Source: Motilibacter peucedani (GTDB lineage Bacteria; Actinomycetota; Actinomycetes; Motilibacterales; Motilibacteraceae). Taken from it: a stretch of 64,000 bases of DNA. Positions 44,875 to 53,382 of the stretch are shown piece after piece. Below the pieces are notes generated by a model. The model was not told where the DNA came from, ran no database searches, and was given only the letters and a program-made list of their open reading frames with translations. Position numbers and translations under genes: made by a program. Location: NCBI RefSeq assembly GCF_003634695.1, contig NZ_RBWV01000013.1:310001-374000 (forward strand), written 5' to 3'. Each line of letters begins with the position of its first letter. Position 1 is the first letter of the stretch.

Positions 44875-46446
44875 GTGGCACTGTCCGCTCCTCCTCCTGC
44901 AGCGTCGCAGGAGGACTCGTCCAAGGGTCTGCGCACCGGCGCCCTCGGCCTGCTGTCGTCGGTCGTCATCGGCGTGGCCTCGACCGCACCGGGCTACAGC
45001 CTGGCGGCGACGCTGGGCTTCGTCGCGGTCGGCGTCGGGCTGCAGTCGCCGGTGGTGATGCTGCTGGCGTTCGTGCCGATGCTGCTCATCGCGATCGCCT
45101 ACCGCGAGCTCAACGCGGTCGACCCCGACTGCGGCACGTCGTTCAAGTGGCTCGCGCGCGCTTTCAGCCCGCGGCAGGGCTGGTTCAACGGATGGGTGCA
45201 GATCCTCGCCGACGTCGTGGTCATGGCCAACCTGGCCCAGATCGCCGGTGAGTACGGCTTCCTGCTGTTCGGCGCGGACGGCCTGGCCGCCAGCACGTTC
45301 TGGTCGACCGTGGCGGGCGTCGCGTGGATCGCCGTCATGACCTGGGTCTGCTACATCGGCATCGAGGTGTCTGCGCGCAGCCAGGTGGTGCTGCTCGCGG
45401 TCGAGCTGGTGACCCTGCTCATCTTCTCGGTCACGGCGCTGGTCAAGGTCTACGCCGACAACGGGCTCAGCACGTCGGTGAAGCCCGCCCTCTCGTGGTT
45501 CAACCCGTTCGAGATCCCGTCGTTCTCGGCGTTCAGCGCAGCGATCCTGCTGGCGGTGTTCATCTACTGGGGCTGGGACACCGCGGTGTCGTGCAACGAG
45601 GAGAGCGCCGACAAGACGCGTACGCCGGGGCGCGCCGCGATCCTGTCGACGGTGCTGCTCCTGGTGACCTACGTGCTCATCACCGTCGCGGCGCAGGCCT
45701 ACGCCGGCGTCGGGCAGGAGGGCCTCGGGCTGGGCAACCCCGACAACGCCGACGACGTGTTCGCGGTGCTGGGGAACTCGGTGCTCGGCTCGACCGGCGG
45801 CAAGATCCTCGTGCTGGCCGTGCTCTCGTCGGCGGCTGCGTCGACGCAGACCACGATCCTGCCCGCCGCGCGCACCTCGCTGTCCATGGCCGCCTACCGC
45901 GCCTTCCCGGCGCGCTTCGGCGACATCCACCCGAGGTACCAGACGCCCGGCTTCTCCACGCTCGTCATGGGTGGCGTCTCGATCCTCTTCTACGTCGCGC
46001 TCACGCTGGTCTCGACCGACGTGCTGGCCGACTCGATCGCCAGCCTCGGCCTCTTCATCGCGTTCTACCTGGGCATGACGGGCTTCGCGTGCGCGTGGCA
46101 GCTGCGCCACGAGCTGCGCCGCAGCGCGCGCGACCTGTGGGTCAAGGGGATCCTGCCGGTCCTCGGCGGGGTCATGCTGCTCGCGGCGTTCGTCAAGACC
46201 GCCTACGACGACATCAAGCCCGACACGGGCGAGACCTCGTTCCACGGTGTCGGCGGGGTCTTCCTGCTGGGGGTGGCCTCCGCCCTGCTCGGCGTGGTGC
46301 TGATGCTCGTCTACGAGCGCCGGGCGCCGGCGTTCTTCCGCGGCGAGACGCTCGAACCGCTCGTGCCGGCCGCGCGCGACGGGTCGGCGACCGCGCCGCT
46401 CGCAGGGGCCGCACGTCCCGTCGTACCCGAGGAGAAGGTGCTGTGA
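44875..46446 (+). CDS. APC superfamily amino acid/amine permease
   Basis: A 523-residue protein with about 12 membrane helices. GTG 44875 follows CGGAGG. LSSVVIGVASTAPGYSLAATLGFV, YRELNAVDPDCGTSFKWLARAFSPRQGWFNGW and WGWDTAVSCNEESADKTRTPGRAAILS are APC motifs. Position inside the catabolic operon makes it the probable uptake system for the amine or amino acid consumed. Its stop overlaps the alanine dehydrogenase start (GTGA). Confidence 0.9.
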   Translation: MALSAPPPAASQEDSSKGLRTGALGLLSSVVIGVASTAPGYSLAATLGFVAVGVGLQSPVVMLLAFVPMLLIAIAYRELNAVDPDCGTSFKWLARAFSPRQGWFNGWVQILADVVVMANLAQIAGEYGFLLFGADGLAASTFWSTVAGVAWIAVMTWVCYIGIEVSARSQVVLLAVELVTLLIFSVTALVKVYADNGLSTSVKPALSWFNPFEIPSFSAFSAAILLAVFIYWGWDTAVSCNEESADKTRTPGRAAILSTVLLLVTYVLITVAAQAYAGVGQEGLGLGNPDNADDVFAVLGNSVLGSTGGKILVLAVLSSAAASTQTTILPAARTSLSMAAYRAFPARFGDIHPRYQTPGFSTLVMGGVSILFYVALTLVSTDVLADSIASLGLFIAFYLGMTGFACAWQLRHELRRSARDLWVKGILPVLGGVMLLAAFVKTAYDDIKPDTGETSFHGVGGVFLLGVASALLGVVLMLVYERRAPAFFRGETLEPLVPAARDGSATAPLAGAARPVVPEEKVL

Positions 46447-47546
46447 AGGTCGGGATCCCCCGCGAGGTCAAGCGCCACGAGTACCGCGTCGCAGCGACGC
46501 CCGCCGGGGTGCACGAGCTGGTGGCCCACGGCCACACGGTCTTCGTCGAGCGCGACGCGGGCGCCGGCTCCTCCATCCCCGACACCGACTTCGAGTCGGC
46601 AGGGGCGAAGATCCTCGACTCCGCCGACGACGTCTGGGGCGAGGCCGAGCTGGTCCTCAAGGTCAAGGAGCCGATCGCCGAGGAGTGGCCGAGGATGCGC
46701 CGCGGGCAGGTGCTCTTCACCTACCTGCACCTGGCGGCGTCGCGCGAGTGCACCGAGGCGCTGGTCGCCTCGGGCACCACCGGCATCGCCTACGAGACGG
46801 TGCAGCTGCCCAACGGCGCCCTGCCGCTGCTCGCCCCGATGAGCGAGGTCGCGGGCCGGATGGCTCCGCAGGTCGGGGCGCACTTCCTCGAGCGGGTGCC
46901 CGGCGGGCGCGGCGTCCTGATGGGCGGCGTGCCGGGCGTCCGGCCGGCCAACGTGGTCGTGCTCGGTGCCGGCGTCAGCGGCCTGAGCGCCGCCACCATC
47001 GCCGCTGGCATGGGCGCGCAGGTCACGCTCGTCGACCGCGACGTGCCGCGCCTGCGCGAGGCCGACCGGCTCTTCCAGGGCCGGCTGCGCACGGTGGCGT
47101 CGACGGCCTACGAGATCGAGCGCTCGGTCGTCGCGGCCGACCTCGTGATCGGTGCGGTCCTGATCCCCGGGGCGGCGGCGCCCAAGCTGGTGACCGACGC
47201 GATGGTGGCCCAGATGCTGCCGGGCTCCGTGCTCGTCGACATCGCCGTCGACCAGGGCGGGTGCTTCGAGGGCACGCGCCCCACGACGCACGACGACCCG
47301 GTGTTCTCCGTGCACGGCTCGCTGTTCTACTGCGTGGCCAACATGCCGGGCGCGGTGCCGCACACCTCCACCCACGCGCTCACCAACGTGACGCTGCCCT
47401 ACGCGGTGGCGCTCGCCGACCGCGGGTGGCGCGACGCGGTGGCGGCCGACCCGGCCCTGCGCGGCGGCGTCAACGTCGTCGACGGTGCCGTGGTGCACCC
47501 GCAGGTGGCGGCCGCCCACGGCGTGGCGGTCACGGAGCTGGGCTGA
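46443..47546 (+). CDS. ald: Alanine dehydrogenase
   Basis: A 367-residue protein from GTG 46443. KVGIPREVKRHEYRVAATPAGV at the N-terminus, the substrate loop LFTYLHLAA, Rossmann VVVLGAGVSGLSAA, and the late FYCVANMPGAVPHTSTHALTN are diagnostic. It interconverts L-alanine with pyruvate, ammonia and NADH. In this operon it would recycle the alanine formed by the pyruvate-dependent aminotransferase. The C-terminal end overlaps the convergent LacI gene by 17 bases. Confidence 0.95.
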   Translation: MKVGIPREVKRHEYRVAATPAGVHELVAHGHTVFVERDAGAGSSIPDTDFESAGAKILDSADDVWGEAELVLKVKEPIAEEWPRMRRGQVLFTYLHLAASRECTEALVASGTTGIAYETVQLPNGALPLLAPMSEVAGRMAPQVGAHFLERVPGGRGVLMGGVPGVRPANVVVLGAGVSGLSAATIAAGMGAQVTLVDRDVPRLREADRLFQGRLRTVASTAYEIERSVVAADLVIGAVLIPGAAAPKLVTDAMVAQMLPGSVLVDIAVDQGGCFEGTRPTTHDDPVFSVHGSLFYCVANMPGAVPHTSTHALTNVTLPYAVALADRGWRDAVAADPALRGGVNVVDGAVVHPQVAAAHGVAVTELG

Positions 47547-48561
47547 GCGAGCTCTCCCGCACCACGAGCTCGTGGCCCACGGAGACCGACCGGGCCGGGC
47601 CGTCACGGCCCGGCCCGAGCCGGTCGGCCAGCATCTCGACGGCCGTGGCCGCGATGCCGGCCTTGTCGGGCGACACCGTCGTCAGCGAGGGCGAGCTGTA
47701 GCGGCTCTCCTCGATGTCGTCGAAGCCGACGACCGCGACGTCGTCGGGCACGCGTACGCCTGCCTCCCGCAGCGCCCGCAGGGCGCCGAGCGCCAGCAGG
47801 TCGTTGAAGCAGAAGACCGCGTCGGGCGGACGGTCGAGGGCGAGCAGCCGGCGCACGCCCTCGGCGCCGTCCTGCCGGTGCCACTCGTCGGCACGGACGA
47901 GCAGCTCGTCGTGCACCTGCAGGCCGCGCTCCTCGAGCGCGGCGCGGTGGCCCGCGAGCCGCAGGGCGGCCGTGTGGCTGCTGCGCCCGCTCTGCGCGCC
48001 CACCACCGCCACGCGCTCGCGTCCGGCGTCGAGCAGGTGCGCGGTGGCCGCGCGGGCGGCCGCGGTGTTGTCGATGGCGACATGGTCGGCGAGCCCCGGA
48101 CCCGGGCGCTCGCCGAGCAGCACGAGGGCGGTCTCCGTCGCGTACTGCCGGATCTCGTCGTCGGAGAGCGCCAGGGGGCTGAGGAGCAGCCCGTCGACCA
48201 GCGCACCGCTGCGGCTCAGGGCCGCGGCCCGCTCCCGGTCGGCCGAGCCGCCGGTCTCCTCGACGACGACCGTCCAGCCGCGCGCGGCCGCCGCCTGGAC
48301 GACGAAGTGCGCCAGCTCGGCGAAGTAGGCCATCCGCAGCTCGGGCACGGCGAGGGCGACGACCCCCGAGCGCCCGCTCCGCAGCCCGCGGGCGGCCAGG
48401 TTGGGCCGGTAGCCCAGCTCGTCGACCGCCTGCTGGACCCGCTCGCGCGTGGCCGAGGAGATGAACGGGTAGCCGTTGACGACGTTCGACACCGTCTTGA
48501 CCGAGACCCCGGCGCGCGCCGCGACGTCCTTCAGCGTCGGCGGCTCGGACCGGTCGGGCAC
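47530..48561 (-). CDS. LacI family transcriptional regulator
   Basis: A 343-residue repressor from GTG 48561. The N-terminal TLKDVAARAGVSVKTVSNVVNGYPFISSATRERVQQAVDELGYRPN is the LacI helix-turn-helix and hinge; the C-terminal periplasmic-binding-like domain has VFCFNDLLALGALRALREAGVRVPDDVAVVGFDDI. The effector is probably a sugar. It is divergent from the SqdB-like gene, whose region holds a GGCCGGCC-gacg-GGCCGGCC repeat (48579-48598), so control of the glycan genes is possible. Confidence 0.92.
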   Translation of the reverse strand: MPDRSEPPTLKDVAARAGVSVKTVSNVVNGYPFISSATRERVQQAVDELGYRPNLAARGLRSGRSGVVALAVPELRMAYFAELAHFVVQAAAARGWTVVVEETGGSADRERAAALSRSGALVDGLLLSPLALSDDEIRQYATETALVLLGERPGPGLADHVAIDNTAAARAATAHLLDAGRERVAVVGAQSGRSSHTAALRLAGHRAALEERGLQVHDELLVRADEWHRQDGAEGVRRLLALDRPPDAVFCFNDLLALGALRALREAGVRVPDDVAVVGFDDIEESRYSSPSLTTVSPDKAGIAATAVEMLADRLGPGRDGPARSVSVGHELVVRESSLSPAP

Positions 48562-48669
48562 AGCGCGACCGTAGCAGCGGCCGGCCGACGGGCCGGCCAG
48601 CGTTTCGCACAGCGGGCACCCAGGTAGGTAGGACACAATCTCCGGGCTGGGGACGACGGAAGGGAAGAG

Positions 48670-49833
48670 ATGCGCGTACTCGTGCTGGGGGCCGACGGCT
48701 ACCTCGGCTGGCCGACGGTCATGTACCTCTCAGAGGCAGGGCACGAGGTCGGCGCGCTCGACAACTTCGTGCGCCGCCAGTACGACTCCGAACTGGGCGT
48801 GCAGAGCCTCACGCCGATCGAGCCGCTCTCGCGCCGGGTGCGCGCGTGGCGCGAGGTCTCCGGCCACGAGGTCCCGACCTACGTGGTCGACCTCCAGGAC
48901 GGCGAGGCGGTCGTCGAGGCGGTCCGCGACTTCCGCCCCGACGCGATCGTGCACTACGCCGAGCAGCGCGCCGCGCCGTACTCCATGATCGACCGCAAGC
49001 ACGCGGTCTACACCCAGGTGAACAACGTCGTGGGCACCCTCAACGTGCTCTACGCGATCGCCGAGGTCGACCCCTCGATCCACTTGGTCAAGCTGGGGAC
49101 GATGGGTGAGTACGGCACGCCCAACGTCGACATCGAGGAGGGCTGGCTCGAGCTCACCCACAAGGGCCGCACCGACCGGGTGCTGTTCCCGAAGAAGCCG
49201 GGCTCGTTCTACCACCTGTCCAAGGTGCACGACAGCCACAACATCGAGTTCGCCACCCGCATCTGGGGCCTGCGCGCCACCGACCTCAACCAGGGGGTCG
49301 TCTACGGCGTCGAGACCGAGCAGTCGGTGCGCGACCCGCGGCTGGTGACCCGGCTCGACTACGACGACGTCTTCGGCACTGTGCTCAACCGGTTCGTGAT
49401 CCAGGCCGTGCTCGGCCAGCCGCTCACCGTCTACGGCGGCGGCGGCCAGACCCGCGGCATGCTCGACATCCGCGACACCGTCGAGTGCATCCGGCTGGCG
49501 GTCGAGAACCCCGCCGAGGCGGGCGAGTTCCGCGTCTTCAACCAGATGACCGAGAGCTTCTCCGTCGCCGAGATCGCCAAGACGGTGGCCAGCGCCTACA
49601 ACGGCCCGGTCGAGGTCGACTACCTCGACAACCCGCGCGTCGAGCTCGAGGACCACTACTACAACGTGGTCCACACCGCGCTGCCGAGCCTCGGGCTGGA
49701 GCCGCACCTGCTCTCCGACACGCTGATCACCTCGCTCATCGACGTGGTCGAGCGCCACAAGGACCGTGTCGACCTCGAGGCCTTCCGCCCGCAGGTCGAC
49801 TGGCGCCGGCACGCCAACCCGCGGCAGACCTGA
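48670..49833 (+). CDS. SqdB-like NAD-dependent epimerase (UDP-sulfoquinovose synthase family)
   Basis: A 387-residue SDR-type sugar nucleotide enzyme. ATG 48670 follows GGAAGGGAAGAG. It has the N-terminal VLVLGADGYLGWP nucleotide site, KLGTMGEYGTPNVDIEEGW, the catalytic FYHLSKVHDSHN (YxxxK) and the unusual GLRATDLNQGVVYGV. These last three are close to SqdB/SQD1, which adds sulfite to UDP-glucose to give UDP-sulfoquinovose. The glycolipid transferase SqdX is not in the window; instead a GtrA-like gene follows 2 bases later. A related sugar-nucleotide reaction cannot be excluded. Confidence 0.8.
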   Translation: MRVLVLGADGYLGWPTVMYLSEAGHEVGALDNFVRRQYDSELGVQSLTPIEPLSRRVRAWREVSGHEVPTYVVDLQDGEAVVEAVRDFRPDAIVHYAEQRAAPYSMIDRKHAVYTQVNNVVGTLNVLYAIAEVDPSIHLVKLGTMGEYGTPNVDIEEGWLELTHKGRTDRVLFPKKPGSFYHLSKVHDSHNIEFATRIWGLRATDLNQGVVYGVETEQSVRDPRLVTRLDYDDVFGTVLNRFVIQAVLGQPLTVYGGGGQTRGMLDIRDTVECIRLAVENPAEAGEFRVFNQMTESFSVAEIAKTVASAYNGPVEVDYLDNPRVELEDHYYNVVHTALPSLGLEPHLLSDTLITSLIDVVERHKDRVDLEAFRPQVDWRRHANPRQT

Positions 49834-49835
49834 CC

Positions 49836-50333
49836 GTGCGCGCCGTCGCCCGGCGGCACCTGCGCACGTTCTCGCGCTACGGCATCGGCTCCGTCGTCGC
49901 TGCGGTGACGAGCGAGCTGGTCTTCGTGGCCGTGGTGGCCGCGGGCGGCTCGACCCTCGCGGCCAACGTCGCGGGCTTCCTCGCCGGCGCGGTGCCCAAC
50001 TACGCCCTCAACATCGGGTGGGCGTGGCGGCACCGCGAGGGCTCGACGGCGGTGCGCCTGCGCAGGTACGCCGTGGTCAGCGTCGTGAGCGCGCTCGCGG
50101 CCTACGCGACGACGACGCTGGCCGAGTCGCTGGCCGGCTCGCTGTCGGGCACCTCGCGCACGCTGCTGCTGGGCGCGGTCTACCTCGGCACCTACGCCGT
50201 GCTGTTCGTGGCGAAGTACGTCGCCCTCGACCGCTACGTGTTCTCGACGCCCACCGGAGGTGGGACGGCAGCCGGCCGGGAGGCGCGCGCGCCGCGCAGC
50301 CGCCACCACGTGCCGAGCACGACCCGCAGGTAG
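49836..50333 (+). CDS. GtrA-like membrane protein
   Basis: A 165-residue protein from GTG 49836. It has four helices: FSRYGIGSVVAAVTSELVFVAVV, TLAANVAGFLAGAVPNYALNIGWAW, RRYAVVSVVSALAAYATTTLAE and LLLGAVYLGTYAVLFVAKYVALDRYVF. GtrA proteins are thought to flip polyprenyl-linked sugars across the membrane. The last 30 residues are Arg/Ser/Pro-rich and lie antisense to the end of the glycosyltransferase gene (100-base overlap). It follows the SqdB-like gene with a 2-base gap. Confidence 0.82.
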   Translation: MRAVARRHLRTFSRYGIGSVVAAVTSELVFVAVVAAGGSTLAANVAGFLAGAVPNYALNIGWAWRHREGSTAVRLRRYAVVSVVSALAAYATTTLAESLAGSLSGTSRTLLLGAVYLGTYAVLFVAKYVALDRYVFSTPTGGGTAAGREARAPRSRHHVPSTTRR

Positions 50334-52426
50334 CGCGTCGCGTAGACCGCGTCGCGGCCCTTCTTGCTCGAGCCCGACCCGCGGGCGCGCATGGTCGCCG
50401 GCACCTCTTGCGCGCGGTAGCCGCGGCGCAGCACCTCGAGCAGCAGCTCGGACGACTGGTACTGCGGCTGGGTCAGCTGCACCGCGGTCGCCACCTCGGC
50501 GCGCATCGCGCGCAGCCCGAACGACGTGTCGGTCACCCGGTGCCGGGCGAGCAGGCTCACCAGCCGGGCGAAGAACGGCGTGCCGAGGCGGCGTACGGCT
50601 GTGGCGCCCTCGTTGCGCCCCAGCGCCCGTGACCCGCTGACGAAGTCGGCCTCGCCGCGCAGCACCGGGCCGACGACGGCGGCGAGGTCCCCGGGGTCGT
50701 ACTGCCCGTCGGCGTCGGTCGTCGCGACGACCTGCGCGCCGTGGGCGGCGGCGAGCCGGTAGCCCAGCCGCAAGGCGGCGCCCTGCCCGCGGTTGACCGG
50801 GACGTCGACCACGTACGCGTCGTGCCCCTCCGCCGCGGCGGCCGTGCCGTCGGTGGCCCCGTCGACCACCACGACCACGTCGACGCGGGTGCCGTCGAGA
50901 TGGCGCGGCAGCCCGTCGAGGGTCGAGGCGATCGAGCCCTCCTCGTCGTAGGCGGCGATCACGACCACCACGGGCCCGAGCCGCGGCTCGCCGTGGCGCA
51001 GGGCGAAGGCACGCAGGGCGGCGTCGTCCACGTCGTCGGGGAACGGTGCCAGCCGCGGCGCCCGCGGGCCGAGCAGCGCCGCGAGCCCCATCGCCCCGGC
51101 GGGGACGACGAGCAGCAGGGCGGGCACCTGGTAGCGCCAGGAGAACTCGAACACGTCGGCTCCGAGGGTGACGGCGAGGCCGGGGACCAGCCACAGCAGG
51201 GCGGTGCGGGCGGCGGTGCTGCGCCTGCGCAGGACGGCGCCGGCGAGGGCGAGCACGGCGGCGAGCCCGACGACGGGTCCGGGCGTGGTGCCGCCGTTCA
51301 GCTCGTAGGCGCGCAGGACGCGTGCGACCCGGGGGTAGACCCGCGGGTGCTCGTCGAGCGTGGCGAGCTGCGCGACCGGGTCCTGCGGCGCCCAGACCGG
51401 GTAGTGCGTCTGGAACTCCCAGTAGTAGGTCGGCACGTCGGCGCGGGTCGCCCAGCGCGTCCAGCGCAGCGCCTTCGTGGCGTCGTGGAGGTAGTCGGCG
51501 GCGACGGCCCGGGGCTGGTCGCGGATGGCGCGCTTCGAGAAGTCGCGCATCAGCTGCTGCACCGTCTTGCCGTCCGCGGGTTGCAGCGACTTCCACGGGC
51601 TCGCCGGGTTGTTCGCGTACCAGTCGATCGGGTGCCGGGATCCCGCCGGCTCGCGCGGGCAGAGCGGCCGCTCCGAGGCCGGCAGCTCGAGCCGGTCGCA
51701 GTCGACGACGTGCGCGACCCGCGCGTAGAGCGACTGCGCGCCGGAGCTCGCCACGGCGTAGTGGCCGGTCTTCGCGTGCGTGTAGGAGGCGTAGACGCCG
51801 AGCGGCAGCGCCGCACCGACGACCAGCGCCAGGGCGGTCACGAAGCCGCGCCGCCACGCACGGCCCGCGACCAGCAGCACCGCGATCGCGAGCGGCACGA
51901 CCACGAGCTCGCCGACCGAGCGCACGACCACCGAGCAGCCGACGAGCACTCCGGCGACCGCCGCCCCGACGACGCCGGGCCGGCGCCGCCACGACAGCGC
52001 GACCGCCGCGCCCACGAGGAGCAGCTCGAACAGCACGTCCGACATGACGTACTGCTCCAGGACGAGCTGGTAGCCGTCGAGGAGCAGCGGCGCGGTGGCC
52101 AGAGCGGCCAACCAGGGTCGCCCGCCCCGTCGGAGCACGACCGCGTAGACCGCCAGCGCCGTCGCGAGGCCGGCCAGGTGCTGCAGCACGACGACGCCCT
52201 GCAGCCCGACGGTCGGCACCAGCACCTTGAGCGCCATCGAGTAGCCGATGGGGTCCTGCATCGAGGGGTCGAGCTCGATGCGGTTGACGACGTACTGCCA
52301 CGAGTCGATGAAGAGCATCGCCGGCGTCCACGCCAGCAGGCAGAGCACCCGCAGCACCACGCCGGCTGCGACCAGCAGCGCCAGGAGCCGGTGGCGGCGC
52401 AGCAGCGGCCGCAGCGTACGCGTCAC
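50234..52426 (-). CDS. Fusion of a GT-C-like membrane glycosyltransferase with a GT2 polyprenyl-phosphate glycosyltransferase
   Basis: A 730-residue protein from GTG 52426. Residues about 1-450 form a multi-helix membrane part with a PMT/GT39-like first loop (TPAMLFIDSWQYVVNRIELDPSMQDPIGYSM, Asp-containing). Residues about 485-690 are a GT2 domain: VVVVIAAYDEEGSIASTLDGLP, metal-binding TTDADGQYDPGD near residue 570, and a VTDTSFGLRAM acceptor segment as in DPM1-type synthases. One protein may thus make a lipid-phosphate sugar and transfer it. Its start overlaps the preceding epimerase stop (GTGA), and its end overlaps gtrA by 100 bases. Confidence 0.8.
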   Translation of the reverse strand: MTRTLRPLLRRHRLLALLVAAGVVLRVLCLLAWTPAMLFIDSWQYVVNRIELDPSMQDPIGYSMALKVLVPTVGLQGVVVLQHLAGLATALAVYAVVLRRGGRPWLAALATAPLLLDGYQLVLEQYVMSDVLFELLLVGAAVALSWRRRPGVVGAAVAGVLVGCSVVVRSVGELVVVPLAIAVLLVAGRAWRRGFVTALALVVGAALPLGVYASYTHAKTGHYAVASSGAQSLYARVAHVVDCDRLELPASERPLCPREPAGSRHPIDWYANNPASPWKSLQPADGKTVQQLMRDFSKRAIRDQPRAVAADYLHDATKALRWTRWATRADVPTYYWEFQTHYPVWAPQDPVAQLATLDEHPRVYPRVARVLRAYELNGGTTPGPVVGLAAVLALAGAVLRRRSTAARTALLWLVPGLAVTLGADVFEFSWRYQVPALLLVVPAGAMGLAALLGPRAPRLAPFPDDVDDAALRAFALRHGEPRLGPVVVVIAAYDEEGSIASTLDGLPRHLDGTRVDVVVVVDGATDGTAAAAEGHDAYVVDVPVNRGQGAALRLGYRLAAAHGAQVVATTDADGQYDPGDLAAVVGPVLRGEADFVSGSRALGRNEGATAVRRLGTPFFARLVSLLARHRVTDTSFGLRAMRAEVATAVQLTQPQYQSSELLLEVLRRGYRAQEVPATMRARGSGSSKKGRDAVYATRYLRVVLGTWWRLRGARASRPAAVPPPVGVENT

Positions 52427-53328
52427 GCCGTCTGCGCGGCGGCGCGGAACTCCTGCCACACGCCGCGCAGGCCGTCCTCGAGCGAGACGGTCGGGGACCA
52501 GCCGAGGGCGCGTGCCCGGGCGGGCTCCACGATGACCGCGGGCATCTCGCCGGGCTTGGGCGGCACGTGCTCGGCCGGGATCTCGCGCCCTGTCGCGCGG
52601 CGGGCCGCCTCGACGATGTCGAGCACGCGCACCGAGGAGCCGGCGCCGAGGATGACGGGCCCGGTCACCTCGCTGCCGAGCGCCAGGAGCACGCCGCGGG
52701 CGACGTCGGCGACGTGGATGAGGTCGCGCACCTGGGTGCCGTCGCCGTAGACGCTGACGCCCCCGCCCGCGAGCGCGGCGCGCATCAGCCGCGGGACGAA
52801 GCTGTCCTTGTGCGCCATGCCCGGGCCGTAGACGTTGCTGAAGCGCAGCGCGCAGGTCGACAGCCCCTGGCTGAGGTAGCCGGAGAGCAGCATCTCGCCG
52901 GCCGCCTTGGTGGCGCCGTAGGGCGTCAGCGGCCGCAGCGGCGAGTCCTCCGTGATCGTGGCGGTGCCGACGTCGCCGACCACCGCGTTGGTCGAGGCGA
53001 GCAGGAAGCGGCGCGCAGCGGTCGTGCGGGCCAGCTCGAGCAGGCCGGCGGTCACGGCGACGTTGGTCTCGTAGGTGCCCACGGGGTCCTCGACGCTGCG
53101 CAGGACCGAGGTGACGGCGGCGAGGTGCACGACGGCGTCGGTCGGCGCGGCGAACGCCGCCGCGCGGACGGCGGGGTCGCGCAGCTCGCCGACGACAGTG
53201 GGCACGGCAGGGTCGGGGTAGGCGTCGCGGTCGACGACGCGTACGCGGTGGCCGGCTTTCAGCAGTGCCGGCACCACGCTGCGGCCGACGAACCCCGAGC
53301 CGCCCGTCACCAGCACCTGCAGCGGCAT
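52423..53328 (-). CDS. NAD-dependent nucleotide-sugar epimerase/dehydratase
   Basis: A 301-residue extended SDR enzyme, ATG 53328. VLVTGGSGFVGRSVVPALL is the NAD site; PYGATKAAGE is the YxxxK catalytic pair; FSNVYGPGMAHKDSFVPRLM and GDGTQVRDLIHVADVARG are UDP-hexose 4-epimerase motifs. It probably makes a sugar donor for the adjoining glycosyltransferase, with which it is translationally coupled. Confidence 0.88.
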   Translation of the reverse strand: MPLQVLVTGGSGFVGRSVVPALLKAGHRVRVVDRDAYPDPAVPTVVGELRDPAVRAAAFAAPTDAVVHLAAVTSVLRSVEDPVGTYETNVAVTAGLLELARTTAARRFLLASTNAVVGDVGTATITEDSPLRPLTPYGATKAAGEMLLSGYLSQGLSTCALRFSNVYGPGMAHKDSFVPRLMRAALAGGGVSVYGDGTQVRDLIHVADVARGVLLALGSEVTGPVILGAGSSVRVLDIVEAARRATGREIPAEHVPPKPGEMPAVIVEPARARALGWSPTVSLEDGLRGVWQEFRAAAQTA

Positions 53329-53382
53329 GCCCGCGTCCTCCTCGTCAGTGCGCCTGCGCGCCCGGGCCTGCCGGGGCGCGGC

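Noticed and set aside
48579-48598. GGCCGGCC-GACG-GGCCGGCC as LacI operator
   Set aside because: The arms are self-palindromic GC runs and do not resemble usual LacI-type operators; noted only as a possibility.
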